A DNA stretch of 64,000 nt from Adineta ricciae (Eukaryota > Rotifera > Eurotatoria > Adinetida > Adinetidae): contig CAJNOJ010000028.1 of the NCBI GenBank assembly GCA_905250025.1, positions 558,001-622,000 on the forward strand. Direction: 5' to 3'. The stretch's first letter is position 1; each line of letters begins with the position of its first letter. Of the stretch, positions 45,799 to 58,057 are shown in pieces. Made by a program: the position numbers and the translations under genes. The notes under the pieces were generated by a model. It was given only the letters and a program-made list of their open reading frames with translations. It did no database searches and was not told where the DNA came from.

Positions 45799-47866
45799 TT
45801 AAAAGTAAGTCATATGCAATTTAGAATTCAATAATGACGAAACACGTTGAATATCTTGATCAAGATCATTGATATATGAATTTGTTGATGGCTGATTCTC
45901 GCGAAGAATATGCATTGCCTTTTCAAAGTAGATCAGAGCTTGTTGATACGAAGATTTCTGTTCATAGACAATCCCGATGTTGTGCAATGTTGTTACTAAA
46001 GATAAATGATGAGAAGGAAGACATTTGATTTTGATATCCAAAGATAAATGATAATTTTCTAATGCTAGATCATATTCTGTCAGACAAAGATAGATGTTTC
46101 CGATGTTATTGTACGATGCACCGAGATCTAAATGATCTTTTGGAAGAGATTTTTGTCGAATAGCTAACGCTTTCTGGTGAAAATCTAATGCTTTGGAATA
46201 ATTCTTTTCATTTTCATAAATACAACCCATATTATTCAAAACATCGGCTATCTGAAAATAATCCTCACCCAATAGCTTTCTCCAAATATCCCATGCTTTC
46301 GTGTAGAACTCAAGAGCATTCCTAAAATCTCCTTGTTTTTGATAGATACAACCAATGCAATTATAACTCGTCGCTAAACAAGGATCATCGAATTTCAAAA
46401 TCTCCAACGATTTCTTATGACAATTCAAGCCCTTCTCGTAATCATCTTTTAGTAGAGCTAATACACCAAGTGCGTGGTAAGATTTCGAAAGAATTTGTTC
46501 GTCGTTGGGTAGTTCGTGGATTAAACGAGAAAAGTATTCCTCTGCTAAATCGTATTCACCCATTTTATATAGCAGAGTTCCGAAAGTGACGAGGCTTGTT
46601 TCTTCGTTGATGTTAGTGTGTTCATCTTTGATATGATCATAGAGTCGTTGTAGATTTTCGTTATGATCGTTGAAAAATACCATTTGTATGATCCAATAAC
46701 CGTTCTTATCTTGTTTAATGTTCATTACACGAAAAACTGAACCTAACATGAATAGAATTTCTTGTTCAGTAGAGTACGAACTTAATGAAGCGATATTGGC
46801 GAATGATTTCGAATGACTTTCATTGGGATCAGCATCGATTTCGAAGAGAATCTTCTGTGCACCATCGCAAAGTGATTCATCTTTTAAGAATCTCAATGCT
46901 TTTTGTCGATTGAGACTTGTTGAAAAGAAAGAATTGATTGATAGATATTCACCGAGTGAATTTGTTAACTGATCGAGTTCTTCTTGAGACAAGAGTTGTC
47001 CTCGATAGACACGAATCGACGTGGTACATTGATTCGATTTTAATTGTTGACTTACATCGCGAAGAAAGAACCGAAACAGAAATAATAAATGAAAATTTTT
47101 TGTGCGTAATGCTTTATTTAGTAAACGATAGAGAAAGGTTTCGCGTGTATACCACCATATCGCACGATTTGATGAATAAGTTTCTTGGAATTCTTTGAGA
47201 AGAGTCAATTCATTCGGACTATCTGCATAAATTTGAGTACAAACTTCAATTAATTCGTTCTTATCCGATGAAGTTGGTGTCATTCGAATAAGACAGTCGA
47301 TCAATAACTGAGAATAGAGAAAATCGTTGTTCAACGTATTGGTAGATCTATCCATGCCACCGCTTAGATTCGACAATGCTAATGCGACGGGCTCATCGAT
47401 GCCGTTTTCGCGGAGTTTAGTTCGGTCCAATTGGATTTGTTGGAATAGACCTTCGAATTTGATAAAAACTCCTTTGATCTATGTAGTCACAAAAAGAAAA
47501 CCTTCAGTTATCAGCATTCGAATATAAAGTTACTTTAGGAAACGTTTTTGCCCATTCTTCATTTCTTTTCTTGTCCATACAGTAGACATAGATGATAGAA
47601 ATTTGTCGAATATGGTGAATTTTTGGTACGATTTCTTGACCTAATCGACCGCTGACAATCAGAAAGATTCGATCATCTCTAGATGTTTCTTGCAGATATT
47701 GTTCACAGTCCTGAACATTGTCAAATGCTTTCAAATAAATCATTATCATACGAAATAATCGTTGTGCATTGACGTTATCTTCACTGGAATTCACTGATGA
47801 GTCCAACCAGACAAGACTGATTGATTCAAGATTGTTCTTCTCTTGTATTAGAGTATGTGCCGCCAT
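45799..47866 (-). CDS. ADP-ribosyltransferase + TPR protein, active-site complete
   Basis: Two exons (47866-47534 and 47478-45799) join in phase 0 to 670 residues. Residues about 15-120 form an alpha/beta module of unknown function (ISLVWLDSSVN, DDRIFLIVSGRLGQEIVP, ISIIYVYCMDKKRNEEWAK, then IKGVFIKFEGL). The ART domain (about 170-390) has the R-S-E set: RVYRGQL for the arginine, INSFFSTS for the STS, and EQE at 46759-46767 in YSTEQEILFMLGSVFRV for the ExE glutamates. Six TPRs follow (e.g. SYNCIGCIYQKQGDFRNALE, LNNMGCIYENEKNYSKALDF, SYNNIGNIYLCLTEYDLALE). ARTs of this C-type use NAD to modify arginine (ExE) on proteins. No signal peptide or membrane anchor, so it is probably cytosolic. A related gene lies about 400 bp upstream in the same orientation. 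Confidence 0.9.
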
Positions 47867-48280
47867 CGATCGTAATGCTGTCTTCACGTGAAGAAATTTG
47901 AAAGTGTTTCATACATTTACTTTGCTGTTTTTTATGAATTCTTTTGTCCTCCTTCTCGCCTGTGTAACTTCCATTAAAACCATTGCGATTTGCTGAGACG
48001 GAATAAAGAAATCTGATCTCGTACGAAGGCTTATTATTTGCTCGATTGATACAACAAAGTATACTTATGCTTTGAAATATGAAAATCATGCTTGTTCACA
48101 TGAAATTCTATAGATGTTTCTTTTCATTAACTTGACAAAATCATGATAGACCAGACATGGTTCTTTTCGTAAGAAAATATTCGAGAGGTTTGGTGTGTAA
48201 AATGATATAGTTCTTTATTTTCTGCAAGCAACTGAAAATATCTAACCTCCGAACACAAAAAGAACTGAGGAATCAAAAGA
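47867..48280. other. Intergenic region between two ART-TPR genes
   Basis: 413 bp. It must hold the promoter of the first ART-TPR gene and the 3' UTR of the second. The open frame at 47826-48089 is not recognisable. Confidence 0.5.
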
Positions 48281-50363
48281 TTATCGTAACAAATCGTTCA
48301 CACGTTGAATATCATCACGAATTTGCACGAGATAACCGTCTGTTGGTGCTAGTACAATTTGAAAGCTCCATTCGGCTCTTTGATAATACAGTTTTGCCTG
48401 TTCGTACTGTCCTTTAATGTCGTATGCATCTGCAATACTTCTCAATAGCATTCCCATGACAAATCGTGAAGAAATTACTGTTTTTGTATAGATCTCAAGT
48501 GACAGGTGATAGTAATCCAATGCTTGATCAATATTTTTGAGAGATTTATGAACTGTAGCAAGATTTTTGTACGACTCAGCCAGTTGAAGATCCATTGGAG
48601 GGACATGTTTCTGATAGATTGCATGCGCTGTTTCATACGCGTTCAAGGCTTCAAGGAACTTCTCTCTGCTTCGATGCACATGTCCGATCTGATTGAAGCA
48701 TGCAGCAATCTTTGGATGTTCGTCACCAAATTTTTTTTGAAAAATGTCCATCGCTTTATTAATCAAATCGAATGCTTGCTGGGGATCATTTTTCTCTCGA
48801 TAATTTTCCGCCAAACTGAGGTAACCATCGGCGATGTTGGGGTCATCTGTTCCAAGGAATTCCACTTGAATCGCTAGGGCTCTATTGAACCATTGAAGAC
48901 TAGAATCATAATCACCTTTGTCTTTACATAAAGCTCCAAGTGCATTGTAAAAGAGAACAGTATCTTGATGATCATCAGGTAGAGCTTTCAACATATGGAG
49001 GTAATATCTCTCTGCGTCCGCAAATCTTCTTGATTGCCAGCAAAAGTGCCCAAAACTAGTTAGCGGGTGTGGATTATCTCCTTGATGGAACATTCTACGT
49101 AATTGTTGATTATTTTCAGAACAGAGGGTTAATCGAATATTCCAGTTTTGTTCCTCATCGATTTGCATACTGATGTAACGAAAAATTGTACCGGGCATGA
49201 AGAGTGTTCGCTCCTCATGGGGCAAATAACTTTGAGTAGCTAAGTTACTGAATGGTTTGATATTTTCCAAATGAGGGTCAGCTTCGATTTCGAATAGCAC
49301 TCGTTGAAACTCATCTGGACAGTCTAGTTGAGATAGATATGACTGAATTTGTTGCTTTGAACTCGCCCAAAGAAATGAACTTGTCGAAATGAAACCTCCA
49401 ATAGTTCTTTTTAAACTTCCTAATTTCTTTATCGAAATCAATTGACCGAAAAAGACGCGAATGGCTGCTGAGCATTTTGTTTTCTTTAATTGTCGTTCAA
49501 TGTCATGAAAATAAAATCGAAAGAGTAATAGCAACTCCAGATTTTGATCTCGCAACGCTTTGTTCAATAGACGATATAGAAACGATTGCCTTGTGTACCA
49601 CCACAGTGCACGTGAAGGTATATAGTTTTCATTGAATTCTTCCAGAATCTTTAGTTCTTCTTCATTTCCTGCATAATACCGTTGACATAGGGAAAGCAGA
49701 TCGGATTTATCAGTCGCAGCAGAATTTGTTTGACGAAGACAATCGATCAACAAATGAGAATAAATGAAGCTACTATAGAAATCAGTTAATGGCTGCTCTC
49801 GATCAAAAACAAGTGTAGGTATGGTAATGATTTTTAATGATTCAATTAATCTGTTCTGCTGCCATGTTAACTGTTCTTCACGAATGATGTTTCCAAGCTC
49901 AACCAAATTGACAACAATTCGTCTTATCTACAAACAATGCCACGGTTAGTTTCATTCAACAATGAAGAAAAGCTCAAATTTCTTCTATGTTTACCGATGC
50001 GCTCTGATCTCTCACCTTAGGATATTTCGAAGCCCAGCTTTCGTTCTTTTTCTTGTCCATACAATAAACATAGATAGATGAAATTTGTTGCATATTGTGA
50101 ACTTGTGGAACGATTTCTTGGCCTAATCGTCCACTGACAATCAGAATGATTTGGTCTTGTTTCGGTACGGATGGAAGGTATTCCAAACATTCATTGGTGT
50201 GTTTGAAAATTCGCAGATAATTGATGACCTCTCGAAGTTGTCGTTGGATTTGTGGAAATTCTGGAGCGTACGCGATCGTCGGATCGAGCCAAAGAATAGC
50301 ATTCGTTTCTAAATTTGGTTGTTGCTCTTGTTCATCGACTTGTGTTGCTAGTGTAGTAGCCAT
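48281..50363 (-). CDS. ADP-ribosyltransferase + TPR protein, catalytic Glu replaced
   Basis: Two exons (50363-50016 and 49927-48281) join in phase 0 to 664 residues, with the same intron position and layout as its neighbour. The N-terminal module repeats the pattern AILWLDPTIAYA, DQIILIVSGRLGQEIVP, ISSIYVYCMDKKKNESWAS. The ART domain keeps the arginine (RVFFGQL) and the STS (GGFISTSS), but where the paralogue has EQE this one has EER (HEERTLFMPGTIF): the second glutamate, which is the catalytic one, is arginine (codon complementary to 49208-49210). Six TPRs follow, e.g. FYNALGALCKDKGDYDSSLQ, CFNQIGHVHRSREKFLEAL and SYKNLATVHKSLKNIDQAL. By family knowledge loss of that residue abolishes transfer, so this copy may be a binding-only or regulatory version. 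The frame is otherwise intact. Confidence 0.9.
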
Positions 50364-51112
50364 ACACTTTGAATTTAGTGCTTTTTCGTGACAACAGAGT
50401 GGGTATTTAGGTTGTAATTGAATTTGCTATAGAAGTTTTATAATAGTGTTAGAATGTTACTTTTCAAACGGTAACTTCGTGAAAAAAAGAAAGGAAGGTC
50501 AAGGAAAGCAAATACTATTGCCGTAGAGTCGCGGAGAAAAGAAAAAACCGTTTGTCAACAACGTTTTATTAAGTTGTCAGGTAAAAAACAGAGTATACAT
50601 GTTCTTAAATTATGAAAAGAGAATTAAAATCTAAGGATTCATTTAAAATCGTTGTATTTGTATATATTTGGAGATAGAACATCATTCTCTACCAATATAT
50701 TGCCGTTACTAGTTTCATTCCAACGAAAACTCTTACGTGATTTCATAAATACATAACAAACCACGAAATGATTGCATAGAATAGCAAATACCTCTTATTC
50801 ATCTTCCTACCAGAACTATTGTCTGTATTGCAAAATGGACTGCTAGCGACATCTAGAAACTTGCATATGAAGTACATCTTAAATTTAATAAAGAAAATAT
50901 GTTGAATTTGAACTTTATTTTTGAACTGATTATATCATCAAATCTCTTGTAAATTCTTCTCAAGGTATCTTGAACTAACCTAATTGGTGAGATAATTCAT
51001 CCATAAGGATGTTTGTATGTTGGTAAGAATGCGTGATCCATCTATCGCGACTGACAGACGATGTTTTCAAACGTCTTTGGCGGATTTTAATAAGAACGTT
51101 TGAACGTTTGCT
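50364..51112. promoter_or_regulatory. Shared region of divergent ART-TPR and dymeclin genes
   Basis: 749 bp between two start codons that point apart. It contains no coding pattern; promoters of both genes are expected here. No particular site identified. Confidence 0.45.
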
Positions 51113-53647
51113 ATGGGTGCACAGTATTCTTCAGTATCGGATCTTAAATCCAATGAATATCTTTCTCGTTTTGCCAGTGAAGAATCAATAACATCGACAG
51201 ATCCATTTTGGAATCAGTTTCTGTCATTTCGTCTCCAATCTCCATTTACAACGTAAGTAACTGACTGACTATCTTTCGGTTGGTTCTCCACTAAATTTCC
51301 TTCGATCTTTCAGTTCACAATCAAAACTATTGGACGAACAATGTGCGACGTATCTTCAACAACTTGAATCAAACAATCCTCGAGCAAATAACTATGGAAC
51401 ATTAATCGAAGTATTCATTCGTTTAGCAACCACATTACGAGACGAATGCGAAGAGTATGTCTTTTATAAAAATGGAAGAATTCAATGAGATCATCACTAT
51501 TTTTCAGTAATAGTCTCGTTTGGCAAACCTACAGTGCTTTGTTTGTCCTTCGTTCTATCACAAAATATTTCATTGAAATCGATTCCGAACCTAATCTTTC
51601 TCTGTATTTTACTCCACAAGAAAACCTCCTTGAACGGACATCATTGATGGGTGTATTTATTGATACGTTATTCCGAACAACGATCATTCTTCCAGTGACA
51701 TCCTATTCATACGCTTTACATTTGGAAGTGTTGAATACATTACTTTCACTCTTAGCGATTCAAATGTGCGCCAAAGAAGCTGCATTTATTAGTGCTATTT
51801 ACACGATTTTCATGCATAGACTAGAGTAAGTGAAGGCGAACTTCAATGATATTAAAAAAAGATTGCCTTTTAGTCCACTATTAATATCAGAATTCACGCG
51901 AACGTTATTGGAACATTTTATGAAACAAACGGAATGTCCGGCGTTTTTAGCAACAGACTCAGCTACAAAATCAACTACAGATAGTGGAAGTTTGTACAAA
52001 ATTGGTCAAAGTGTTGCAAGTAGGTGACGAATTCATCGATGTCGTGTTCATGATTGTTATATCCATATTAGGTAGTTTTTGGTCGGTCATGACACTTGGA
52101 ATGAGCACATCAACAACAAATGTAGCCGAAGAAGTAGCACCATCCATTGAATCGACCAATATTCTGCGTAATCGACATCTATCGAACCAGAGCATTCATC
52201 TACTTTTAATTCTGAGCAATCATTTTACAAGTGATGCTCATCGAAATCCTTATCGACTAGCTTTATTACATTTTACGGACACACAAGGTAAACGAACTCT
52301 ATGGAAAAGCTGTTTTGAATATTCAACTCTCTAGATACACCAACAAATCTACCCGATTCTGAACCATTACCGTGGTTTTCAGTTGATTATCGATGTTTAT
52401 ATGATGTTCTTTGCCAAACAGTACATACCGAACAGAGTACATTATTATTATACATGTTACTTCATCGTAATCAACATTTTCGAGCTTATGTCATATCACG
52501 GTCAAATATCGATCAAATAGTAAGATTTTATTTGCGAAAACCGGAAAGAATTCATCACTTTAAAAAAAACAGGTTTTACCAATTCTTCGAGTGATTTACA
52601 CGACTACAGATGGCAATTCCCATCACATTTACATGTCACTAATTATCCTATTGATCCTGTCTGAAGATGATTATTTCAATAGAACGATCCATGATATAAA
52701 ATTAAAGAAAGTCGCTTGGTAAATTTGTCTTATATGTACGCTAAACACTGACGAGAGTATTTTCAGGTATACTGAACGTTCCATCAATGAAATAAGCCTT
52801 GGCGGTCTGTTAATTGCCATTGTTCTTCGCACAATTCAATACAACATGGCACGTATGCGAGACAAATACCTTCATACAAACTGTCTCGCTGCTCTTGCAA
52901 ACATGTCATCCCAATTTCAGAATTTACATACATACGTCACTCAACGAATCATCTCTTTGTTCAATTTACTGGCTCGTAAACATTCCAAAATCTTAGAACT
53001 TATTCAACAACAATCCAAACAAGAACATACAGCATCAGCGACGGCTTTAACCAATCATCCTCAAACATTAGCATCGAATGACGACATTCTCAATGACTAC
53101 ATACAAGATTTAAGTATCATCGAAGATGTTATGAGAATGGTCTTAGAAATCATCAATTCATGTTTGATACATACACTTCGTTTGAATAGTAACTTGATCT
53201 ACGCATTACTTTACAATCGAGATATATTTGATAACTATCGGACGCATCCAAATTTCCAAGATATTTTACAGAACATTGATACAGTTATTGTCTATTTTGC
53301 GGAAAAAGTCGATCAATCAGCACAACGATCAGCTGAATATGTTAAAGAGATCATTGAATCGAATGCAAAACAGTTTCCACCAGATCGATTGAAAGTACTG
53401 TCCGATCATCTCGTTTGACAACATTCATTGGAATTTTCTTTAGAAATTTCCTGATTTGAAATTTAAATACGTTGAGGAAGAACAACCGGAAGATTTCTTT
53501 GTCCCTTATATTTGGACATTAGGTACGAGATAGAATTGATTCTTCTTCGATGAATTTATTTGATTTGTTTTAGTTTACAAATCATGTAACCTTCATTGGT
53601 CAGCGGAATCGGTTTTTATTTTCAAGCAACCAACAAATAATTCCTAA
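51113..53647 (+). CDS. DYM: Dymeclin
   Basis: About nine exons. The start [20 protein letters not shown] matches the N-myristoylation-type MGSNSSRIGDLPKNEYLKKL of vertebrate dymeclin, followed by [10 protein letters not shown]. Further conserved blocks are [95 protein letters not shown] and [20 protein letters not shown], in the known order. The end reads [20 protein letters not shown] and [14 protein letters not shown], matching the human C-terminus. Dymeclin is a Golgi-associated peripheral membrane protein; in humans loss causes Dyggve-Melchior-Clausen dysplasia. The start glycine at position 2 suggests N-myristoylation. Length is near the human 669 residues. The gene is followed by two co-oriented genes with short spacers. 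Confidence 0.96.
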
Positions 53648-53791
53648 TGACGAATAATACACATCTGAATTTTCGTATTTTTTTTTTCGTGAATAGACTG
53701 CGTGTCATTTTCGTAATGCGTATTCATTCTTCTTTCTTCCTTGTCGTCGAATCTACATATGAAAAGATATTTTAGATACCGAATAATTACC

Positions 53792-54511
53792 ATGAATCAT
53801 TCGGCTGAAGATCCGGATGACCTAGTTCGAAAAAAAGTCGATCTCAATCATATAACAAAAATGAGTAAAGACCTAGTTCATCGAAAATCTCCTCTACTCG
53901 GTCAATTTTTCTCTTAGGTTACCAGATGCACGTGCCGGATTCGATCACAGTAGGCCCAAATCGATCAGCAATGCCTCGTCTCCATCAAGACGACGGTCAG
54001 TTACCGGTGCGCATGGAAGTACCAAATAGTATTCGACTTGGTAAGAAATGAAACTGATCATTTTTCGACTAAATCTATCGCTTGCGCTTACAGGCAATAC
54101 TGATACGACAATTGGCTTGTCAAATGGGTCAGATTTCTCTCCAAACAATGACTCCAACCATTCATTAGATACAACTAGTCAGCCACCGATGAGTGATGAT
54201 GATTATTCACCGATTGAAGTATCCAATGATCAAAACCAACCAATGAGATTAGCTGAGTCGTAAGTTGGATGGCCGATACGAGAGAATTCACTTGTGATGA
54301 TAAACATTCTTTCAGATGGCATGTTGAACCGGCGACGACTATTGATGACAAAAGTGTTCTCAATAAACTTCAACTGTTACAAAATCGCATAAATCAAATC
54401 GAAAGAACATTCGCGCGACGCGATTTTCGTGATCGCATAGTCTACACGTGCATTATTGGTTATTTCTTTCTTCAAGCTCTACTTTCTGTTCGCCGGTCAA
54501 TGCTTAATTAG
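53792..54511 (+). CDS. Mitochondrial fission factor-like protein (MFF/Tango11)
   Basis: Four exons (53792-53864, 53918-54040, 54094-54259, 54316-54511) fit with phases 1, 1 and 2 and give 185 residues. Two short repeats typical of MFF appear: YQMHVPDSITVGPNRS and VRMEVPNSIRLG, parallel to MRVPEKLKVAPPN and MQVPERIVVAG in human MFF; these are the Drp1-recruiting motifs. A Ser/Asp-rich linker is followed by a coiled coil (LNKLQLLQNRINQIERTF) and a C-terminal tail anchor (YTCIIGYFFLQALLSV) with basic end RRSMLN. This is the layout of an outer-mitochondrial/peroxisomal-membrane receptor for the fission GTPase Drp1. It is shorter than human MFF (342), mainly in the linker, and similar to insect Tango11. 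No long open frame spans it, so it is easy to miss. A further 5' exon cannot be excluded. Confidence 0.82.
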
Positions 54512-54649
54512 TTCAACACAAAACGCAAACTAGCTCCTTATTTCGCTAAATATTTTTCTGTCATCTGTACAAATAAAATCAACTCTTCTCTTTCGTCGAA
54601 ACTGACAACATTCGATTTGACTATTTCTTTTAGATTTATTCAATCTCAA

Positions 54650-57637
54650 ATGAGTATCTATCTTCGAGACGTAGGCGAATTCTATTTGATTTTTTCGTGT
54701 TATGTTTAGTTTTCGTTTAGGATTTGACGCGAAGCGAAAAGATCCAACATGCTAAACGCATGGTCAATGAAAATAAGTATATGCTTGATGCATGGGCACT
54801 ACTGATTCAAGATGCTCAAGTTTGTCGGCGATGAAAGATATTCGTTCGAAAATTTTTTGTTATCTAGGAAAAGAAAATAGGCGATTCACGTGATTTCTAC
54901 GAATCATTAATCACTCAATTCCCAACCTGTGGTAAATTCTGGAAGATTTATATCGAATCTGAGGTAAATATCGATGTTTACTATTCGAAACGACATCGAA
55001 CTCAAATTTTTTCAGATCAAAGGACGAAATTATGAAAAAGTCGAGAAGGTAAACATGTCCGTCTGGTATAACGAGTATGACTCGATATATATATGCATAT
55101 TTTCTAGCTGTTTCAACGATGTTTGATTAAAGTATTGAATATTGACCTGTGGAAGTGTTATTTGAATTACGTTCGTGATACCAAAGGCAAACTGCCATCA
55201 TACAGGTTGGACTTGCTTTCTATTTTCAATGGTTTTTATTTAGATCTGATCATAGATAGAAAGAGAGAGAGAGAGTATGCATTTTTACGATTTTGATATG
55301 TTTTTATACATTAAATAAAACGATACATCTGCCGATCATTTTTTCACTCTGCTTCTTCATCATCTGCTGTGATTATTACACTGATGCTTGTCTAAAGAAA
55401 AGATTGATGAGAATGTTTGTTTTTGAGGAGAAGAAGATGAAATGTTGTGACTATATTTGTCTATTCAGAGAAAAAATGGCACAAGCGTATGAATTTGCTT
55501 TGGAGAAAGTGGGAATGGATGTGTATTCATACACAATTTGGAATGATTACATCGCTTTTCAGAAACAAGTGTAAGTATCTCAAAAATTAGACGATTTACT
55601 CTTTCTCTGTTCGTTTAAATATAAAATGTTCTCGATCGATGATCATCACATATGTACCTTCTATTGTTTCCTATTTCAAAGGGAAGCAGTTGGTTCATTT
55701 GCTGAAAATCAAAAGATAACAGCTATTCGTAAAGTTTATCAGAAGGGTATCATGACTCCGATGACGAGTATTGAATTATTATGGAAAGATTATTGTGCAT
55801 ATGAAATGGTAAGTTAGTCCTAACTTCGAAAAACATTTTTTCGTTCATTCAATAATATTTTCAGAGCGTCAATTCAACATTAGCAAAGAAGATTATTGAT
55901 GAACGTTCACGTGATTATACGAATGCCAAACGTGTTTCCAAGGACTTCGAAACGCTAGTGCGTACAATTGATCGTAATGTTCCATGCGTACCGCCAACAT
56001 CGCCGCAATCGTCGGAAGAGCTCAAACAATTAGCAGCTTGGAGAAAATTGATCGCATGGGAAAAATCGAATCCATTGAAGACAGAAGATCTGCTACTTTT
56101 AACTCGTCGAGTCGTCCTTGCGTATGAGCAATGTTTACTTTGTCTTGGTTATCATGCTGATCTTTGGTATGAAGTATGTGCATATTTAGAACAAGTTTCT
56201 CGTACATATTCCGAACGAGGCGATGCTCTGTTAGCTAAACGTTTCCTTGATGAAGCAGCAACTTTATACGAACGCGCAATACAAACGTATATGCGCTCGA
56301 ATATGCTCATTCATTTTGCCTATGCTGATTTCGAGGAGCACCGATTGAATGTTGATAAAGCACGGGCCATTTATAATCGCTTATTGGATGTCAACGAAGC
56401 GAATTTAAAAGATCCAACATTAGCCTATATTCAAGCCATGCGTTTCGAGCGACGTGCCGAAGGAATCAAAAGTGCACGTGCCGTTTTCAAACGTGCACGT
56501 GACGATGCACGTACGAATCATCAAGTTTATGTTGCTGCTGCCTTGATGGAATATCATTGTTCTAAGGACAATAATATCGCGTTCAATATATTTAATCTTG
56601 GTTTGAAAAAGTACAGTCAGAATATTGATTATATCTTAGCTTACATTGATTACATGACACATTTAAATGAAGACCATAATGCGCGTGTTTTATTCGAACG
56701 TGTTTTATCACCCGACAATCCAACTGCCAAGCAATCACAACCAGTTATATGGCATGAATTTTTGAAATTCGAATCTCAAGTGGGAGATTTACAATCGATC
56801 AAAAAGGTAGAAAAACGGCGTGCAGCACTACATGCAGATCTAAACGAATTAGAAGGTCAAGAAACTTTATTACTCATTGATCGATATAAATTCTTGAATT
56901 TGTTACCATGTTCAACCGATGAATTGAAATTTCTTGGTTATAAAGATACTTCACAAGCGAATCTGTCAGCTACAAACTCAACGTTGCTCAATAATGGTTC
57001 AACTATGAATAATATGCGTTCGTTGGAACGAGCAGCACGTGATCGACGTGCAGTTTTACCTCGGCCTGATATTAAACATATGATGCCATATCGACCAACA
57101 CGAAATCCATTGCCTGGTAGCCATTCAACACCTGGTGGAGTATTTCCTCTGCCTGACACAGCGCTTTATTTAGTTAAAGTTCTTCCACCATCGCGAAATT
57201 TCGAAGTAAGCTTTGTTCGCTGAGTACGTCAATCACAATTAGAATACTGTTGCTCTGTGCTAGGGTCCATTTGTTATTGTCGATGAACTTATGGAACGTA
57301 TGAGTCGTCTGAGTATTCCAGATAGTATGTAGAAAATTTTGTTTTGTGCGAAGTGTCATAAAAATCTTTTCTCTTTCATCCTAATTAAGACTTTGATCCA
57401 ATACGTATTGGCGTACAAGGTGAAATGATTCGTAATCTTGATGGGTCCAATACTGTGAACAATTCTCAGAGTCGAAAAACGGGCCTCGGTGATAGTGATG
57501 ATGAAGAATTATCATCACAATCAACAGCTGGTGAACGTTCAACCATGAATATTTATCGATTGCGACAACAGAAACGTGTCAAACTGGCAACAAATACAAA
57601 TTCTTCTGATCATAACACACCTCCGGTGCTCACTTAA
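54650..57637 (+). CDS. CSTF3: Cleavage stimulation factor subunit 3 (CstF-77, suppressor of forked)
   Basis: About ten exons. The HAT (half-a-TPR) repeats are clear: [164 protein letters not shown] and [20 protein letters not shown], all close to human CSTF3. The C-terminal part contains the [20 protein letters not shown] block, the Pro-rich stretch that binds CstF-64/symplekin, and ends NHTPPVLT-like. The start MSIYLRD at 54650 joins by a 50-bp intron to [15 protein letters not shown]. The protein scaffolds the CstF complex that recognises the GU-rich element in pre-mRNA 3' processing in the nucleus. AATAAA lies 78 bp after the stop. Confidence 0.95.
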
Positions 57638-58057
57638 TTTTGCAAATCATTCGTCCTTTTTTTCCTTTTTTCTGTGTTTGTATAGCACGTCCATTCTGAG
57701 CAATTGTGTATATAAATAAACGATCATCGATCGAAATCTAATTCGAATCAATGAATCAACAAATGTCTTCTTGTCTGTTTCTTTAAACCCATTTCAACTG
57801 TCAAACTTGTGATTACGTAGATATCCCTAAAAGAAAATATAGATGCACGTCGGATGGCATTTATATTAGCTTATATTGATACGACCGAACTTTTTTCTAT
57901 TGATGATTCATATGCCGAAAGCGAATAACTACTCTTTTCGTACTTCCATGAAAGTAGTATTGCACAATACGAGAGAAATTGGTCAAATTCGTCGTTTATC
58001 ATAGCTGGCTTTTAACTTTGTGTTTGCACGATAGTAATCCGTTGTTTTCTATTTTAG
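57638..58057. other. Intergenic region between CSTF3 and the Nudix gene
   Basis: 420 bp. A polyadenylation signal for CSTF3 lies at 57715. A TTTTAG just before the Nudix ATG could be a 5' UTR splice acceptor. No gene seen. Confidence 0.5.
57715..57720 (+). terminator. Polyadenylation signal AATAAA
   Basis: AATAAA 78 bp after the CSTF3 stop. Confidence 0.55.

Noticed and set aside
45799-50363. ART-TPR genes as recent bacterial transfers or bacterial contamination
   Set aside because: Both contain a spliceosomal-type intron of the usual size at the same place and lie between ordinary animal genes; an ancient transfer cannot be judged from this window.
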